Of a DNA stretch of 64,000 nt, positions 35,643 through 44,947 are shown in pieces. Position numbers and translations under genes: made by a program. Within the stretch, counting starts at the first letter, position 1, and every line of letters starts with the position of its first letter. Origin of the DNA: Brachybacterium tyrofermentans (GTDB taxonomy: Bacteria; Actinomycetota; Actinomycetes; Actinomycetales; Dermabacteraceae); assembly GCF_014897585.1 (NCBI RefSeq), contig NZ_JABUXW010000011.1, positions 1 through 64,000 of the forward strand. Reading direction: 5' to 3'. The notes beneath the pieces are model-generated. The model did no database searches, was not told the DNA's origin, and saw only the letters and a program-made list of their open reading frames with translations.

Positions 35643-36686
35643 TCAGGGCTGAGAGGGCGGAGCGATGCTGCCTCGGCGCACGACGACAGTGCCGTCGACG
35701 AGGACGGCGCGGTGGGCATCGCCGCCGAGCGCCGCCAGCAACGTGCGGGCCGCGACGGCGCCGCGCACATCGGCCCCGGTGGAGACGCTGGTCAGCCCTG
35801 GGGAGAGGTGCGCGGAGAGCTCGCTGTCGTCGAAGCCCGTGACGGAGAGGTCCTCGGGGATGCGCAGCCCGGAGCTGCGCGCGTAGGAGAGGCCGGCGAT
35901 CGCCATCACGTCGTTCGCGTAGACGATCGCTGTCGGGTGGTCGTCGCCGTCGAGCAGTGCAGCGGTCGCATCACGACCGGAGGCGGCGGTGAAGTCGCCC
36001 TCGACGATGCGGTCGGGGAGGAGGCCATGGCGGGTCATCGCAGCCGCGAAGGCGTCCCGGCGCGCTGCGGCGTGGACGTAGCGCAGGGGCCCGGAGACGT
36101 GCGCGATGGAGGAATGGCCGGCATCGACGAGCAGCTCCACGAGCTCGCCGACGGCGGCGGCGTCCTCGGTGTAGACCACGGGGGTCACGGGGGTGTCGAC
36201 GGGCTCCTCCTCGTGGGGTGCTTCGGCGCTGAGTATCACGGCGGTCAGTCCCAGCTCGCGGACGAGGTCAGGGCGGCGGTCGCCCTGCTCCACATCGAGC
36301 AGGATCACACCATCGACGCGTCCCGCGGCGTATCGCTCGTAGGCCGCCGTCTCGGCGTCGTCATCAGCAACGACGTTGAGCATCAGGCCCATCCCGGCCT
36401 CGGCGAGGACGGCCTCGCAGCCGGCGATGAAGCGTGGGAAGAAGGTGTCGGTGGCGATGATCTCCGGTCGCCGTGCAATGACGAGACCGATTGTGCTGGT
36501 GCGAGACGTCGCGAGCGCCTGGGCGCTCGAGCTCGCGGTCCACCGCAGCGATTCAGCCGCTGCGAAGATACGGCGACGAGTCTCCTCTGCCACTGGGCGC
36601 TTGCCGGAGTATGCGAGGGAGACGGTGCCCTTGGAGACGCCGGCGGCTCGCGCGACGTCCCCGATGGTGGGTCGTGCACCGTGCAT
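35643..36686 (-). CDS. LacI family transcriptional regulator
   Basis: A 347-aa LacI/GalR repressor. The HTH at residues 6-25 is PTIGDVARAAGVSKGTVSLA; the hinge is near SSSAQALATSRTSTIGLV; the sensor domain follows. ATG 36686 is chosen because GGAGGAGG lies 6 nt upstream and an upstream in-frame start adds a Pro/Arg-rich leader. It heads the operon of binding protein, two permeases and GH130. Two AAACCGGTTT palindromes 113-149 bp upstream are the likely autoregulatory operators. Confidence 0.88.
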   Translation of the reverse strand: MHGARPTIGDVARAAGVSKGTVSLAYSGKRPVAEETRRRIFAAAESLRWTASSSAQALATSRTSTIGLVIARRPEIIATDTFFPRFIAGCEAVLAEAGMGLMLNVVADDDAETAAYERYAAGRVDGVILLDVEQGDRRPDLVRELGLTAVILSAEAPHEEEPVDTPVTPVVYTEDAAAVGELVELLVDAGHSSIAHVSGPLRYVHAAARRDAFAAAMTRHGLLPDRIVEGDFTAASGRDATAALLDGDDHPTAIVYANDVMAIAGLSYARSSGLRIPEDLSVTGFDDSELSAHLSPGLTSVSTGADVRGAVAARTLLAALGGDAHRAVLVDGTVVVRRGSIAPPSQP

Positions 36687-36798
36687 GGTCTTCCTCCTCC
36701 GGGCGGGGTGAGCGCAGTCGGCTCGGTCGAACCGGTCGGTCGTTCTTGGGTCTGGCGGTCTCAGCAGCTGTGCTGGCGCTGACGCCAACACCGATGCG

Positions 36799-36810
36799 CA
36801 AACCGGTTTG
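36799..36810. promoter_or_regulatory. Candidate LacI operator, site 1
   Basis: CAAACCGGTTTG is a perfect 12-bp palindrome with the central CG typical of LacI-family operators. It is 25 bp (centre to centre) from site 2. It lies upstream of the minus-strand LacI/GH130 operon. Confidence 0.6.
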
Positions 36811-36824
36811 AACAGAAAGCAGTT

Positions 36825-36834
36825 AAACCGGTTT
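36825..36834. promoter_or_regulatory. Candidate LacI operator, site 2
   Basis: AAACCGGTTT, a perfect 10-bp palindrome flanked by T and G, is the same core as at 36800-36809. The 25-bp spacing would place two dimers about two and a half helical turns apart. Confidence 0.6.
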
Positions 36835-36952
36835 GTGGATTCCTGTCAAGCTGATCGGGAGGAAGGGCCCCTATGGTCGGCACGCACGAACACGCGGTCC
36901 GGGCCCCTTGTGCAGCCGCCTGGGTGTCCCCTAGTGTTGCTGATCACGCACA

Positions 36953-36968
36953 GGGGGAGCGCTCCCCC
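36953..36968. promoter_or_regulatory. Palindromic operator of the phosphodiester operon
   Basis: GGGGGAGCGCTCCCCC is a perfect 16-bp palindrome identical to the core before the EEP gene at 30303-30318. It lies about 187 bp before the binding-protein ATG. The LacI protein encoded at 42034 inside the downstream operon is the likely ligand. Confidence 0.65.
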
Positions 36969-37047
36969 ACTGTTCGACCAGAGTTCACATGGCGATGCCT
37001 TCGGAGTTGGGTCGCATCCACTTTCGATGACGAGAGTTCCTCACGGA

Positions 37048-37063
37048 GGGAGAGCGCTCCCCT
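37048..37063. promoter_or_regulatory. Degenerate second operator of the phosphodiester operon
   Basis: GGGAGAGCGCTCCCCT matches 14 of 16 positions of the perfect site 95 bp upstream. The sequence GGTGTGG just after it parallels AGTGTGG after the EEP-gene site, which suggests both sites sit over equivalent promoters. Confidence 0.5.
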
Positions 37064-37154
37064 CTGGTGTGGCCTCGACGTGACGCCCGTCCGCAGTCGT
37101 CCGCAACTCCGCCCTCCGGAGGGCCTCACCCCTTCGTGTACAGAAAGTGTTCCC

Positions 37155-38207
37155 ATGCGACAGCTCCTGAAAGCCTCCGCAGTCCTCGCGACCGCAGCCC
37201 TTGCCCTGACCGCCTGCGGAAGCGCCGACAGCGGCGCCGACTCCGGCGACACCCTCATCGTCTACACGAACTCCAACGGCGACGGCCGGGGGGACTGGCT
37301 CACTGAGCAGGCTGCCGAGGCCGGCTTCGACATCGAGGTCGTCGGCCAGGGTGGCGGGGACACCACCAACAAGATCCTCGCCGAGGCGGGCAATCCCGTC
37401 GCCGACGTCGTGTTCGGGCTCAACAACGTCTACTTCAACCAGCTCGTGGACGCCGAGACGATCGAGCCGTACACCCCGGTGTGGGCCAACGAGATCGACG
37501 CCGAGCTGGGCGACGCCTCCGGGGACGGGAACTACTGGCCCGTCGTGCAGCAGGCCATCCTGCTTGCCTACGACGCCGACAGGATCGATGCGGCCGACGC
37601 CCCGAACGACTGGCTCGACCTCTGGAACGACCCCGCCTTCGAGGGCCGCTACCAGTCCGAGACCAGCATGGGCAACGCCACCATCCAGATCGTCATGTCC
37701 GGCATCCTCACCCGCTATGCCGATCCTGAGGGCGAGATGGGCATCTCCGAAGAGGGCTGGGCCGAGGTCGAGAAGTACTTCAGCACCGGCAGCCCCGCCG
37801 TCGAGGACGTCGACGTCTTCCAGCGGATCGTGGACGGGGAGGTCGACTACGGGCAGCTGCCGTCCTCCGGCCTGCCCGGCCGCGAGGCCAGCTACGACAT
37901 CACAGCCGGTGTGGTGGAGCCCGAGGTGGGCGTGCCGTTCGTGGTCGAGCAGGCCGCAATCATCAAGGGCACCGACCAGCTCGAGGAGTCCCAGGAGTTC
38001 ATCGACTGGTTCGGCGGCGCCGAACTGCAGGCCGCCTGGTCCGCGGAGTTCGACTCCATGCCCGTGAACCAGGGCGCGATCGACCAGGCCGAGCCATCGA
38101 TCGTCGAGTTCCACGAAGGTCTCGTGCGGCAGGACATCGACTGGGAGTTCGTCACCGAGAACCTGCCGGGCTGGGTCGAGAAGATCGAGCTCGAGTACGT
38201 CGTCTGA
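37155..38207 (+). CDS. ABC transporter substrate-binding lipoprotein (Fe3+/2-aminoethylphosphonate type)
   Basis: A 350-aa binding protein. Signal peptide with lipobox ALTAC (Cys21). The mature sequence opens DTLIVYTNSNGDGRGDWLTEQAA and has NPVADVVFGLNNVYFNQLVD, as in the family of iron(III), thiamine and phosphonate binders (FutA/PhnS-like). ATG 37155 is preferred over the long upstream extension, which has no signal peptide. It heads seven genes that include a glycerophosphodiesterase and other phosphoesterases, so a phosphodiester or phosphonate ligand is more likely than iron. Confidence 0.85.
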   Translation: MRQLLKASAVLATAALALTACGSADSGADSGDTLIVYTNSNGDGRGDWLTEQAAEAGFDIEVVGQGGGDTTNKILAEAGNPVADVVFGLNNVYFNQLVDAETIEPYTPVWANEIDAELGDASGDGNYWPVVQQAILLAYDADRIDAADAPNDWLDLWNDPAFEGRYQSETSMGNATIQIVMSGILTRYADPEGEMGISEEGWAEVEKYFSTGSPAVEDVDVFQRIVDGEVDYGQLPSSGLPGREASYDITAGVVEPEVGVPFVVEQAAIIKGTDQLEESQEFIDWFGGAELQAAWSAEFDSMPVNQGAIDQAEPSIVEFHEGLVRQDIDWEFVTENLPGWVEKIELEYVV

Positions 38208-38256
38208 CCGGCTTCGCACCACCACCACCCACCGCACCCTGACGGAAGGCACCGAG

Positions 38257-39342
38257 ATGATCCGCTACGACGGGATCCGCGTGGACTACGGCGATTTCAC
38301 GGCGATCCACGGCCTCGACCTGCACGTGCGCGACGGCGAATTCTTCACCTTGCTGGGCCCTTCGGGCTGCGGCAAGACCACTGCTCTGCGCACGCTGGCA
38401 GGTTTCGTGAGTCCCTCGGCCGGGGACGTCCACGTCGCCGGCCGGCGCGTCACGCGCCTGCCCAGCGACAAGCGCCAGATCGGCATGGTGTTCCAGAACT
38501 ACGCCCTGTTCCCGTCGCTGAACGTGCGGGAGAACATCGCTTTCGGGCTCAAGGTCCGCAAGGAGTCCCGAGCCGAGGTGGAGCGCAAGGTCCGGGAGAT
38601 CGCCGAACAGGTCGATCTGTCCCCCACCCAGCTCGAGAAGAACCTCGCCGATCTCTCCGGGGGGCAGCAGCAGCGCGTGGCGATCGCGCGCGCGCTGGTG
38701 CTGCGCCCCAAGATCCTGCTGCTGGACGAACCGTTGTCGAACCTCGACGCGAAGCTCCGGGCCCAGCTGCGAGTGCAGCTCAAGGACCTCCAGGAGCAGT
38801 TCGGCATCACCACCGTCTACGTCACGCACGATCAGGACGAGGCGCTGAGCATGAGCGATCGCATCGCCGTCTTCCACGACGGCCGGGTGGAGCAGATCGG
38901 CACCCCCGAAGAGATCTACGACGCCTCCGCCACCGAGTTCGTGTGCCACTTCATCGGCGATGCGAGTCGCCTGTCGCCCGCTCTCGTCACGGAGGTCGCA
39001 GCCCGGTCGGGCACGGCCCTCGACCCCACGCGCGTCTCGTACGTGCGCGAGGAGAAGGTGAGGCTCGGCACCGGGACGGCGAGCGGCGGATCGGTCGCGC
39101 TTCCCGGCACCGTGGTGCGCCGTCGGTACCACGGAGTGCGCTCGAGCTACGAGATCAGCACGCACGGCGCGATCGTCAAGGTCATGCAGCCCGAGGACGG
39201 CTCCGCCCGCCCTCAGGCCGGCGACGTCGTCACCGTGCACATCGACCCCGCCACGATCCTCCAGTACGAGGGCAGGGCCGCCTCTGGCGCCGCCGAGGAC
39301 GGGGCGCCCGCGACCGCCGTGACGTCCGTGGCCGCGCGATGA
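38257..39342 (+). CDS. ABC transporter ATP-binding protein (PotA/PhnT type)
   Basis: A 361-aa ATPase of the MalK/PotA class. Walker A GPSGCGKTT at about residues 37-45, signature LSGGQQQRVAIARAL near 134, Walker B LLLDEPLSNLD near 155, switch VTHDQDEALSMSD. A C-terminal TOBE-type domain (about 270-345) ends in HIDPATILQY. GGAAGGC precedes ATG 38257. It couples to the fused permease by a 4-bp overlap. Confidence 0.9.
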   Translation: MIRYDGIRVDYGDFTAIHGLDLHVRDGEFFTLLGPSGCGKTTALRTLAGFVSPSAGDVHVAGRRVTRLPSDKRQIGMVFQNYALFPSLNVRENIAFGLKVRKESRAEVERKVREIAEQVDLSPTQLEKNLADLSGGQQQRVAIARALVLRPKILLLDEPLSNLDAKLRAQLRVQLKDLQEQFGITTVYVTHDQDEALSMSDRIAVFHDGRVEQIGTPEEIYDASATEFVCHFIGDASRLSPALVTEVAARSGTALDPTRVSYVREEKVRLGTGTASGGSVALPGTVVRRRYHGVRSSYEISTHGAIVKVMQPEDGSARPQAGDVVTVHIDPATILQYEGRAASGAAEDGAPATAVTSVAAR

Positions 39343-41102
39343 ACGGCGCGAGCAGCATCTCGAGGATGATCCGCTCGCCCTTCGTGATCGTCACCGGCGC
39401 GATCGTGGGCTGGTTCATCGTCGCGTTCCTGATCTGGCCCAATGCGAATCTGCTGGTGCAGACCTTCGTCCCGGACGGCGAGCCCACCCTGCGGGCGGTC
39501 GAGAAGCTCGCCTCGTCGGAACGGGCCATGACGTCCCTCGGCAATTCGTTCCTGCTGGCGTTCGTCCTCTCGGTCACCGTGAACGTCGTCGGCATCTTCG
39601 TCGTGCTGGTCACGCGGTACTACGACATCAGGGGTGGCAGGATCCTGTGGCTGGGATACGCCACCACCCTGATCTACGGAGGCATCGTGCTGGCCGCCGG
39701 GTACAAGTTCGTCTATGGCGCCGACGGGATCATCACCGGGTTCCTGCTGCGACTGTTCCCCGAGATGGACCCCGACTGGTTCAGCGGCTTCTTCGCCGTC
39801 GTCGTCGTGATGACCCTGGCCACCACGACGAACCACCTCCTGTTCGTCTCCAGCGCCCTGTCCAAGGTGGACCATCAGACCATCGAGGCGGCACGGAGCA
39901 TGGGTGCTTCGGAGTGGACGATCCTGCGCCGAGTGGTCCTGCCGATGCTGAAACCGGTGCTCTTCGCCGTCACGATCCTCACGTTCCTGGGCGGGCTCGG
40001 GGCGCTGTCGGCCCCGCAGGTGCTCGGCGGGCGCGACTTCCAGACCATCACCCCGATAATCCTGACGTTCGCCGCAACTCCCAGCTCGCGGGACATCGCC
40101 GCGCTCCTCGCGCTGGTGCTCGGCATCGCCACGGTGCTCCTCCTGATCGTCCTGACCCGAATCGAGAAGGGCGGCACCTACTTCTCGATCGCCAAGGTCT
40201 CCTCGCAGTTGGTCAAGCAGAAGATCCGCAATCCGGTGCTGAACGTCGCGGTGCACGTGGTCGCCTACGCACTGTTCGCGGCCTATCTGCTGCCCGTCAT
40301 CCTCATCGTCCTGTACTCCTTCCAGGACTCCCGCGCGATCGAGTCCGGGCAGTTCCGCTTCTCGACCATGTCCCTGGACAACTACGCGCGCGTGCTCGGG
40401 GAGTCCGCGAGCCTGCGGCCCTTCGTCATCAGCATCGTCTACGCGGGCCTCGCCTCCCTGATCAGCGTGCTCGGGCTGCTGTTCGTCGCCCGCATCATCG
40501 CGAAGCACCGCAACGCGATCACGCTCGCCGCCGAATACCTGCTCCACATCCCGTGGATCCTGCCCACCACCCTGATCGCGCTGGGCCTGATCATCAGCTA
40601 CGACCATCCGAGCCCTCTGGTGGGCGGCCGCGTACTCACCGGGACCACCGTGATCCTGCTGATCGCCTACGTGATCGGCAAGATCCCCTTCACCCTGCGC
40701 CTGCTGAAGGCTGCCTTCTCGGTGATCAATGACAACCTCGAGGAAGCCGCCTCGCTGATGGGCGCGAGGACGCTGTACGTCTTCCGCAGGATCCTGCTGC
40801 CCGCGGTGCTGCCGACGGTCCTGGCGATCGGGGCGCTGAACTTCAACAGCCTGCTGGACGACTACGACACCTCCGTTTTTCTCGCGCACCCGCTGTTCCA
40901 ACCTCTGGGCCTGGTCATCAAGGCGAGCACCGAGGGCGATGCCAACCTCGATGCGCGCGCGAACACCTTCGTCTACACGGTGCTGCTCATGATCATCACC
41001 GGCGCGACGATGTACCTGGTCTACGGGCGGGGTGCCCGGGACCGCGGCGGCCGGCGCGCCCGAGCACGCCGTCAGCGCGATCGCGTCGGGGCCGAGCGAT
41101 GA
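39339..41102 (+). CDS. Fused double-domain ABC transporter permease (FbpB/PhnU-V type)
   Basis: A 587-aa protein with two consecutive permease domains of about 280 residues, each with six helices. The first ATPase-contact loop is EAARSMGASEWTILRRVVLP (about 187-206); the second is EEAASLMGARTLYVFRRILL (about 468-487). A single-chain permease is typical of Fe3+, thiamine and 2-aminoethylphosphonate importers. A basic tail (RGARDRGGRRARARR) ends it. ATG 39339 and the stop at 41102 overlap the genes on each side. Confidence 0.87.
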   Translation: MNGASSISRMIRSPFVIVTGAIVGWFIVAFLIWPNANLLVQTFVPDGEPTLRAVEKLASSERAMTSLGNSFLLAFVLSVTVNVVGIFVVLVTRYYDIRGGRILWLGYATTLIYGGIVLAAGYKFVYGADGIITGFLLRLFPEMDPDWFSGFFAVVVVMTLATTTNHLLFVSSALSKVDHQTIEAARSMGASEWTILRRVVLPMLKPVLFAVTILTFLGGLGALSAPQVLGGRDFQTITPIILTFAATPSSRDIAALLALVLGIATVLLLIVLTRIEKGGTYFSIAKVSSQLVKQKIRNPVLNVAVHVVAYALFAAYLLPVILIVLYSFQDSRAIESGQFRFSTMSLDNYARVLGESASLRPFVISIVYAGLASLISVLGLLFVARIIAKHRNAITLAAEYLLHIPWILPTTLIALGLIISYDHPSPLVGGRVLTGTTVILLIAYVIGKIPFTLRLLKAAFSVINDNLEEAASLMGARTLYVFRRILLPAVLPTVLAIGALNFNSLLDDYDTSVFLAHPLFQPLGLVIKASTEGDANLDARANTFVYTVLLMIITGATMYLVYGRGARDRGGRRARARRQRDRVGAER

Positions 41103-42037
41103 GCGCCGCCTTCCGGCACCCGCAGCGGGGCGGCACCGACCGGCTCCTGCACCGGCGCCTCGCCGAGCTTGGGACCCTCGTGGTGGCGCATCGCGGCACG
41201 GCCGTCGGCAGCTTCGCCGAGAACACCCGTGTGGCGGCGATGGCCGCTCTCGTCTCCGGGGCCGATGTGGTCGAGATCGACGTTTCGACCTCCGCGGACG
41301 GAGAGTTCTACGCCTTCCACGACGGGACCGAGCAGCGGTTGCTCGGGATCGGCGCGAACCTCACCACGCTCACGGCGCGGCAGATCGACGAGCTGCGATA
41401 CGTGCACGTGGACCGCCCGGGCCGTCCGGCTGGTGTGGAACGCCTGCTCGACCTCCTGGCCGCGCTGCGTCCCACTGAGCTGGGTGTGGAGGACGAGGCG
41501 GTGCCCCTGGTGAACGTGGACCGGTCCTGGGGATCATGGGCCACGCTCCTCCCCGCCCTGGATGGTCTCGGGATGACCGAGCAGCTGCTGCTGAAGAGCC
41601 CGGCCGCTCTGCCCGGACCGCTCGACGTCCTGCGGCGCCACGAGGTGAAGTACCCCTACCTGCCGATCTGCACGGATCTCGCGCAGATCGAGGACCTCGT
41701 CGAGGACGATGACCTCGACGTCGTGGGCATCGAGCTGCTGGCCGATGGCCCGGACAACCCGCTCGCGGACCCCGACCTGTTCGTCGAGCTGCACGCCCGT
41801 GGACTGTTCGTGCTGGTCAACGCCGAGGTGCTGACGAACGGGATCCCGCTGTTCGCGGGCTATGACGACGAGGCGGCGCTGCTGCACGGGCCCGCTGCCG
41901 GGTGGGGACCGCTGTTCGACCTCGGCGCCGATCTGATCCAGACGGACTGGCCCTGGCTGCTGCGTGCCTATCGTGGGACCCGAGCAGCCCGCGGCACCGC
42001 CGGGGCGACAGCCGTCGACCAGGAAGTCCGTTCATGA
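41099..42037 (+). CDS. Glycerophosphodiester phosphodiesterase family protein
   Basis: A 312-aa cytosolic GDPD-type enzyme that would split an imported glycerophosphodiester into glycerol 3-phosphate and an alcohol. Family residues: HRG (31-33), ENT (41-43), E59 and D61 (VEID), HD (74-75). The later conserved EIK is replaced by GVEDEA (about 123-128), so the usual lysine is missing and the substrate may differ. No signal peptide, consistent with action after import. It overlaps the permease and LacI genes by 4 bp each. Confidence 0.85.
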   Translation: MSAAFRHPQRGGTDRLLHRRLAELGTLVVAHRGTAVGSFAENTRVAAMAALVSGADVVEIDVSTSADGEFYAFHDGTEQRLLGIGANLTTLTARQIDELRYVHVDRPGRPAGVERLLDLLAALRPTELGVEDEAVPLVNVDRSWGSWATLLPALDGLGMTEQLLLKSPAALPGPLDVLRRHEVKYPYLPICTDLAQIEDLVEDDDLDVVGIELLADGPDNPLADPDLFVELHARGLFVLVNAEVLTNGIPLFAGYDDEAALLHGPAAGWGPLFDLGADLIQTDWPWLLRAYRGTRAARGTAGATAVDQEVRS

Positions 42038-43149
42038 GCACCTCCGCCTCCGCCTCTCCCGAGCCACGTCCCCCCGGTCGCGTCCGGCTGGAGGACGTCG
42101 CCGCCGCCGCCGGGGTCTCCCGCACCTCCGCCTCCCGCGTCATGCTCGGCCAGGGAAAGGTCTCCGACCGGACCCGGCGCCGAGTGCTCGCGGTCGCCGA
42201 CGAGCTCGGATATGTCACCAACGTCGCCGCGAGCGAGCTCGCCTCCGGAGGCTCGTCCACCGTCGGCCTCCTGCTGCGCGACGCCTCCAACCCTGCCTAC
42301 GGTCTGCTGTTCAGCGAGCTGCAGAAGGCGGGCCACGCCGCCGGCGTCACGCTGCTGTCGATGACCATCAAGCATGACGACCAGGGCAGGCAGCAGGTGG
42401 CCAGCCTGCACCGCCTGATGGGCATGCGCGTGGCCGGTCTGATCGTCGCCACGGGCGGAGTGACCAGCGACCAGCTCGAGCCCTTCCGCGACCGGCTTCC
42501 GATCATCCGGGCCGGACGCCCGGAGAGCAGCGGGCGGATCCACGCCGTCTCCTACGACGAGGAGGACGCGGCCCGTCGCCTCGCCGAGCACATTCTGGAA
42601 CTGGGCCACACGGATGTGGCCGTGCAGACCGCCCGCGCCGAGGACTCCTACCCCGAGTTCGTGCGCAGCACCGTCATGGCCCAGCTGCTCGAGATCCGCG
42701 GAGCCACGGTGCACCGGCTCGAGTACCGACGAGGTCACGACGCGATGGACGAGTCCGTGGACCTGGCCCGTCGCGGCCGCGTCAGCGCCGTCATGGTCCC
42801 CTCCGACCTGCGGCAGCTGACCCTGATCCGTCGTCTCCACGAGGCGGGCCTGCGGACCCCCGAGGACGTCGCCACCACCGGCTGCGACGGGATCCTTCCC
42901 GGGATCGACCTGCTGGGCCTGACCACCATGCGCATCGCCGTCGAGGACGTCGCCGAGCGGACCATCGCGAACATCGCCCGGATGATCGGGGCGACCGGCA
43001 CCGGGGACGATGCGGGGTCGGGCGGATCCGCGGAGGCCGGACCTGGAGATCCCGCAGGAGGCAGGGTCGTGCACGAGCGACTGCCCGGCCGATTCATCCA
43101 GGGGCGCACCGCCGGGCCGCCCCGCACCACCGGAAGGACACCCGCATGA
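42034..43149 (+). CDS. LacI family transcriptional regulator
   Basis: A 371-aa repressor. The HTH at about residues 17-37 is [20 protein letters not shown]; the hinge-helix region is [19 protein letters not shown]; a sensor domain follows to about 325. A Gly/Pro/Arg-rich C-terminal tail of about 45 residues is unusual. The ATG at 42034 is embedded in the GDPD stop, so the regulator is made with the operon and would be autoregulated. The perfect palindromes at 30301 and 36953 have the LacI-type central CG and are the best candidate operators. Confidence 0.87.
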   Translation: MSTSASASPEPRPPGRVRLEDVAAAAGVSRTSASRVMLGQGKVSDRTRRRVLAVADELGYVTNVAASELASGGSSTVGLLLRDASNPAYGLLFSELQKAGHAAGVTLLSMTIKHDDQGRQQVASLHRLMGMRVAGLIVATGGVTSDQLEPFRDRLPIIRAGRPESSGRIHAVSYDEEDAARRLAEHILELGHTDVAVQTARAEDSYPEFVRSTVMAQLLEIRGATVHRLEYRRGHDAMDESVDLARRGRVSAVMVPSDLRQLTLIRRLHEAGLRTPEDVATTGCDGILPGIDLLGLTTMRIAVEDVAERTIANIARMIGATGTGDDAGSGGSAEAGPGDPAGGRVVHERLPGRFIQGRTAGPPRTTGRTPA

Positions 43150-44063
43150 ACGCATTGCGCGCCGCCGAATATCCGAGGGCGAACCACACCCTGGTCCACC
43201 TCTCGGACACCCATTTCGTGCCCCCGGGCGAGCTGCTGTCCGGGGTCGCCCCGGTCCGTGAGCATCTCGAGGGGCTGCTCGAGGACCTGGTCGCCACCAA
43301 CCTGCGACCCGAGGCACTGATCTTCACCGGCGACCTCGCCGATCGCGGGGAGGCATCCGCCTATCGGCAGCTGCGCGAGCTGGTCGAGCCGCTCGCCGAG
43401 CACCTCGGCGCCGAGCTCATCTGGGTGATGGGCAATCACGACGATCGCGCCACGATGCGTACCGAGCTGCTCGATGCGGAGGCCGACGACGCCCCGTACG
43501 ACCGGGTGGTCATGCTCGGAGGCCTGCGGATCATCGTGCTCGACTCGACCGTGCCCCGCAGGGCCCACGGCGAGATCCGTCCGGCCCAGTACGCCTGGCT
43601 GCGAGAGGTGCTCTCCGAGCCTGCCCCGGAGGGAACGATCCTTGCCCTGCACCATCCCCCGGTCCCGTGCGTCCAGGACCTCGCCATCACCGTCGAGCTG
43701 CGCGACCAGGACGCCCTGGCTCAGGTGCTGGCCGGCAGCGATGTGCGCGCGATCATCGGGGGTCACTTCCACTACTCGACCTCCGCGACCTTCGCGGGCA
43801 TCCCGGTCTCCGTCGCCTCGGCCACCTGCTACACCCAGGACCTGCAGACGCCCGACCGCGGCACGCGGGGCCGGGACGGCGCGCAGGCCTTCAACCTCGT
43901 CCATGTGTACAACTCCACGATCATGCACTCCGTGGTGCCCCAGGGCGGCGGCGCGAGTGTGAGCCGCCATGTCGATGGTGCTGCCACCGCCCGCAAGCTC
44001 GCCGAGCAGGGCCTGTACATCCCCGACGCCCCGGCGATCGCGAGCTGGACGGGGGCCCGGTGA
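43146..44063 (+). CDS. Metallophosphoesterase (CpdA/GpdQ-like phosphodiesterase)
   Basis: A 305-aa calcineurin-like enzyme with all five metal motifs: SDTHF (20-24), GDLADRG (about 61), MGNHDDR (about 96), LHHPP (about 167) and GGHFHYS (about 207). The layout matches class III cyclic-nucleotide/glycerophosphodiesterases (CpdA, GpdQ). Within this operon a role in cleaving phosphodiesters alongside GDPD is more plausible than cAMP turnover. Start ATG 43146 and the stop overlap neighbouring genes by 4 bp. Confidence 0.87.
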   Translation: MNALRAAEYPRANHTLVHLSDTHFVPPGELLSGVAPVREHLEGLLEDLVATNLRPEALIFTGDLADRGEASAYRQLRELVEPLAEHLGAELIWVMGNHDDRATMRTELLDAEADDAPYDRVVMLGGLRIIVLDSTVPRRAHGEIRPAQYAWLREVLSEPAPEGTILALHHPPVPCVQDLAITVELRDQDALAQVLAGSDVRAIIGGHFHYSTSATFAGIPVSVASATCYTQDLQTPDRGTRGRDGAQAFNLVHVYNSTIMHSVVPQGGGASVSRHVDGAATARKLAEQGLYIPDAPAIASWTGAR

Positions 44064-44947
44064 TCCTGGATCCCGGACGCCGCATCGTCTTCCTCGACGT
44101 CGACGGCACGATCATCGCCCACGACGGAATCCTCCCCACCTCGACGGTCGACGCGATCCGCTCCGCCCGCGCCGCGGGGCACCGCGTACTGCTGGCCACC
44201 GGCCGTTCCCCGAGCGAGCTGGACCCTCGTCTCGCGGAGATCGGGTTCGACGGAGCCGTCCTCGGCGCCGGCGCCTTCGTGCACCTCGGCGAGGACTGGG
44301 TGGTCCAGCACGCCATGCCCGTCGCGAAGGCGAGACGCATGATCGAGGTCTTCGGACAGCTCGATCTGGACTACGTGCTCCAGGCTCGCGACGGCGTCTA
44401 TCCCGTCGCCTCGCGTCGGGAGGAGATGCGCAGGATGCTCGGTATCGAGGACCGGCCCGGGCTGGGGACGGGCGAGGAGCTGGACATCGAGCAGGTCGCG
44501 GAGAAGGCCCCGCTCGACGCGATCGCCAAGGCGATCTTCCTCGGCGTGACCCCGGACGCCTTCGAACGGGTCCATCAGGCGCTCACGCCCGAGGGCTTCA
44601 GCGTGATCACCGGGACCATCACGCATCTGGGCACCGGTGGGGGAGAGGTCTCACTGGCCGGGGTGAACAAGGGCTCGGCAATCCTGGCCCTGCTCGACCA
44701 GCTCGGGCTGGACGTGGCCGATTCGATCGGGATCGGGGACAACAACAACGATCTGGAGATGCTGCGCATCACTGGCGTGGGCATCGCGATGGGTGAGGCG
44801 ACCCCCGAGGCGCGGGCCGCGGCCGATGAGATCACCGGCACGGTGCACCAGAGTGGGATCGCGCAGGCGTTCGCCCGGCACGGTCTGCTGGATGGGACAG
44901 CTCCCGAGGGAGAGGGGTCAGCGACTGCGGGCGCCGCGCAGCGGTGA
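44060..44947 (+). CDS. Cof-type HAD-family hydrolase
   Basis: A 295-aa HAD phosphatase with a type IIB cap. Motif I FLDVDGTI at residues 11-18, motif II ATGRS at about 46-50, motif III Lys in NKGSAI, and motif [15 protein letters not shown] at about 224-236. It would remove phosphate from a small sugar- or polyol-phosphate released by the two phosphodiesterases. GTG 44060 overlaps the MPP stop (GTGA). Its last 30 bp overlap the remnant of a minus-strand MFS gene. Confidence 0.87.
   Translation: MILDPGRRIVFLDVDGTIIAHDGILPTSTVDAIRSARAAGHRVLLATGRSPSELDPRLAEIGFDGAVLGAGAFVHLGEDWVVQHAMPVAKARRMIEVFGQLDLDYVLQARDGVYPVASRREEMRRMLGIEDRPGLGTGEELDIEQVAEKAPLDAIAKAIFLGVTPDAFERVHQALTPEGFSVITGTITHLGTGGGEVSLAGVNKGSAILALLDQLGLDVADSIGIGDNNNDLEMLRITGVGIAMGEATPEARAAADEITGTVHQSGIAQAFARHGLLDGTAPEGEGSATAGAAQR

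Larger units (their letters stand above)
36687..37154. other. 468-bp divergent regulatory region
   Basis: Between the LacI gene of the GH130 operon (minus) and the phosphodiester operon (plus). It contains two AAACCGGTTT palindromes (36799-36810, 36825-36834) on the LacI side, and two GGGGGAGC-type palindromes (36953-36968, 37048-37063) on the other. No gene is seen; a long frame that enters the binding-protein gene from 36873 has no ribosome site. Confidence 0.6.

Noticed and set aside
36873..37154. An N-terminal extension of the phosphodiester-operon binding protein
   Set aside because: The upstream frame has no ribosome site, runs through two operators, and would bury the signal peptide and lipobox that begin at 37155.
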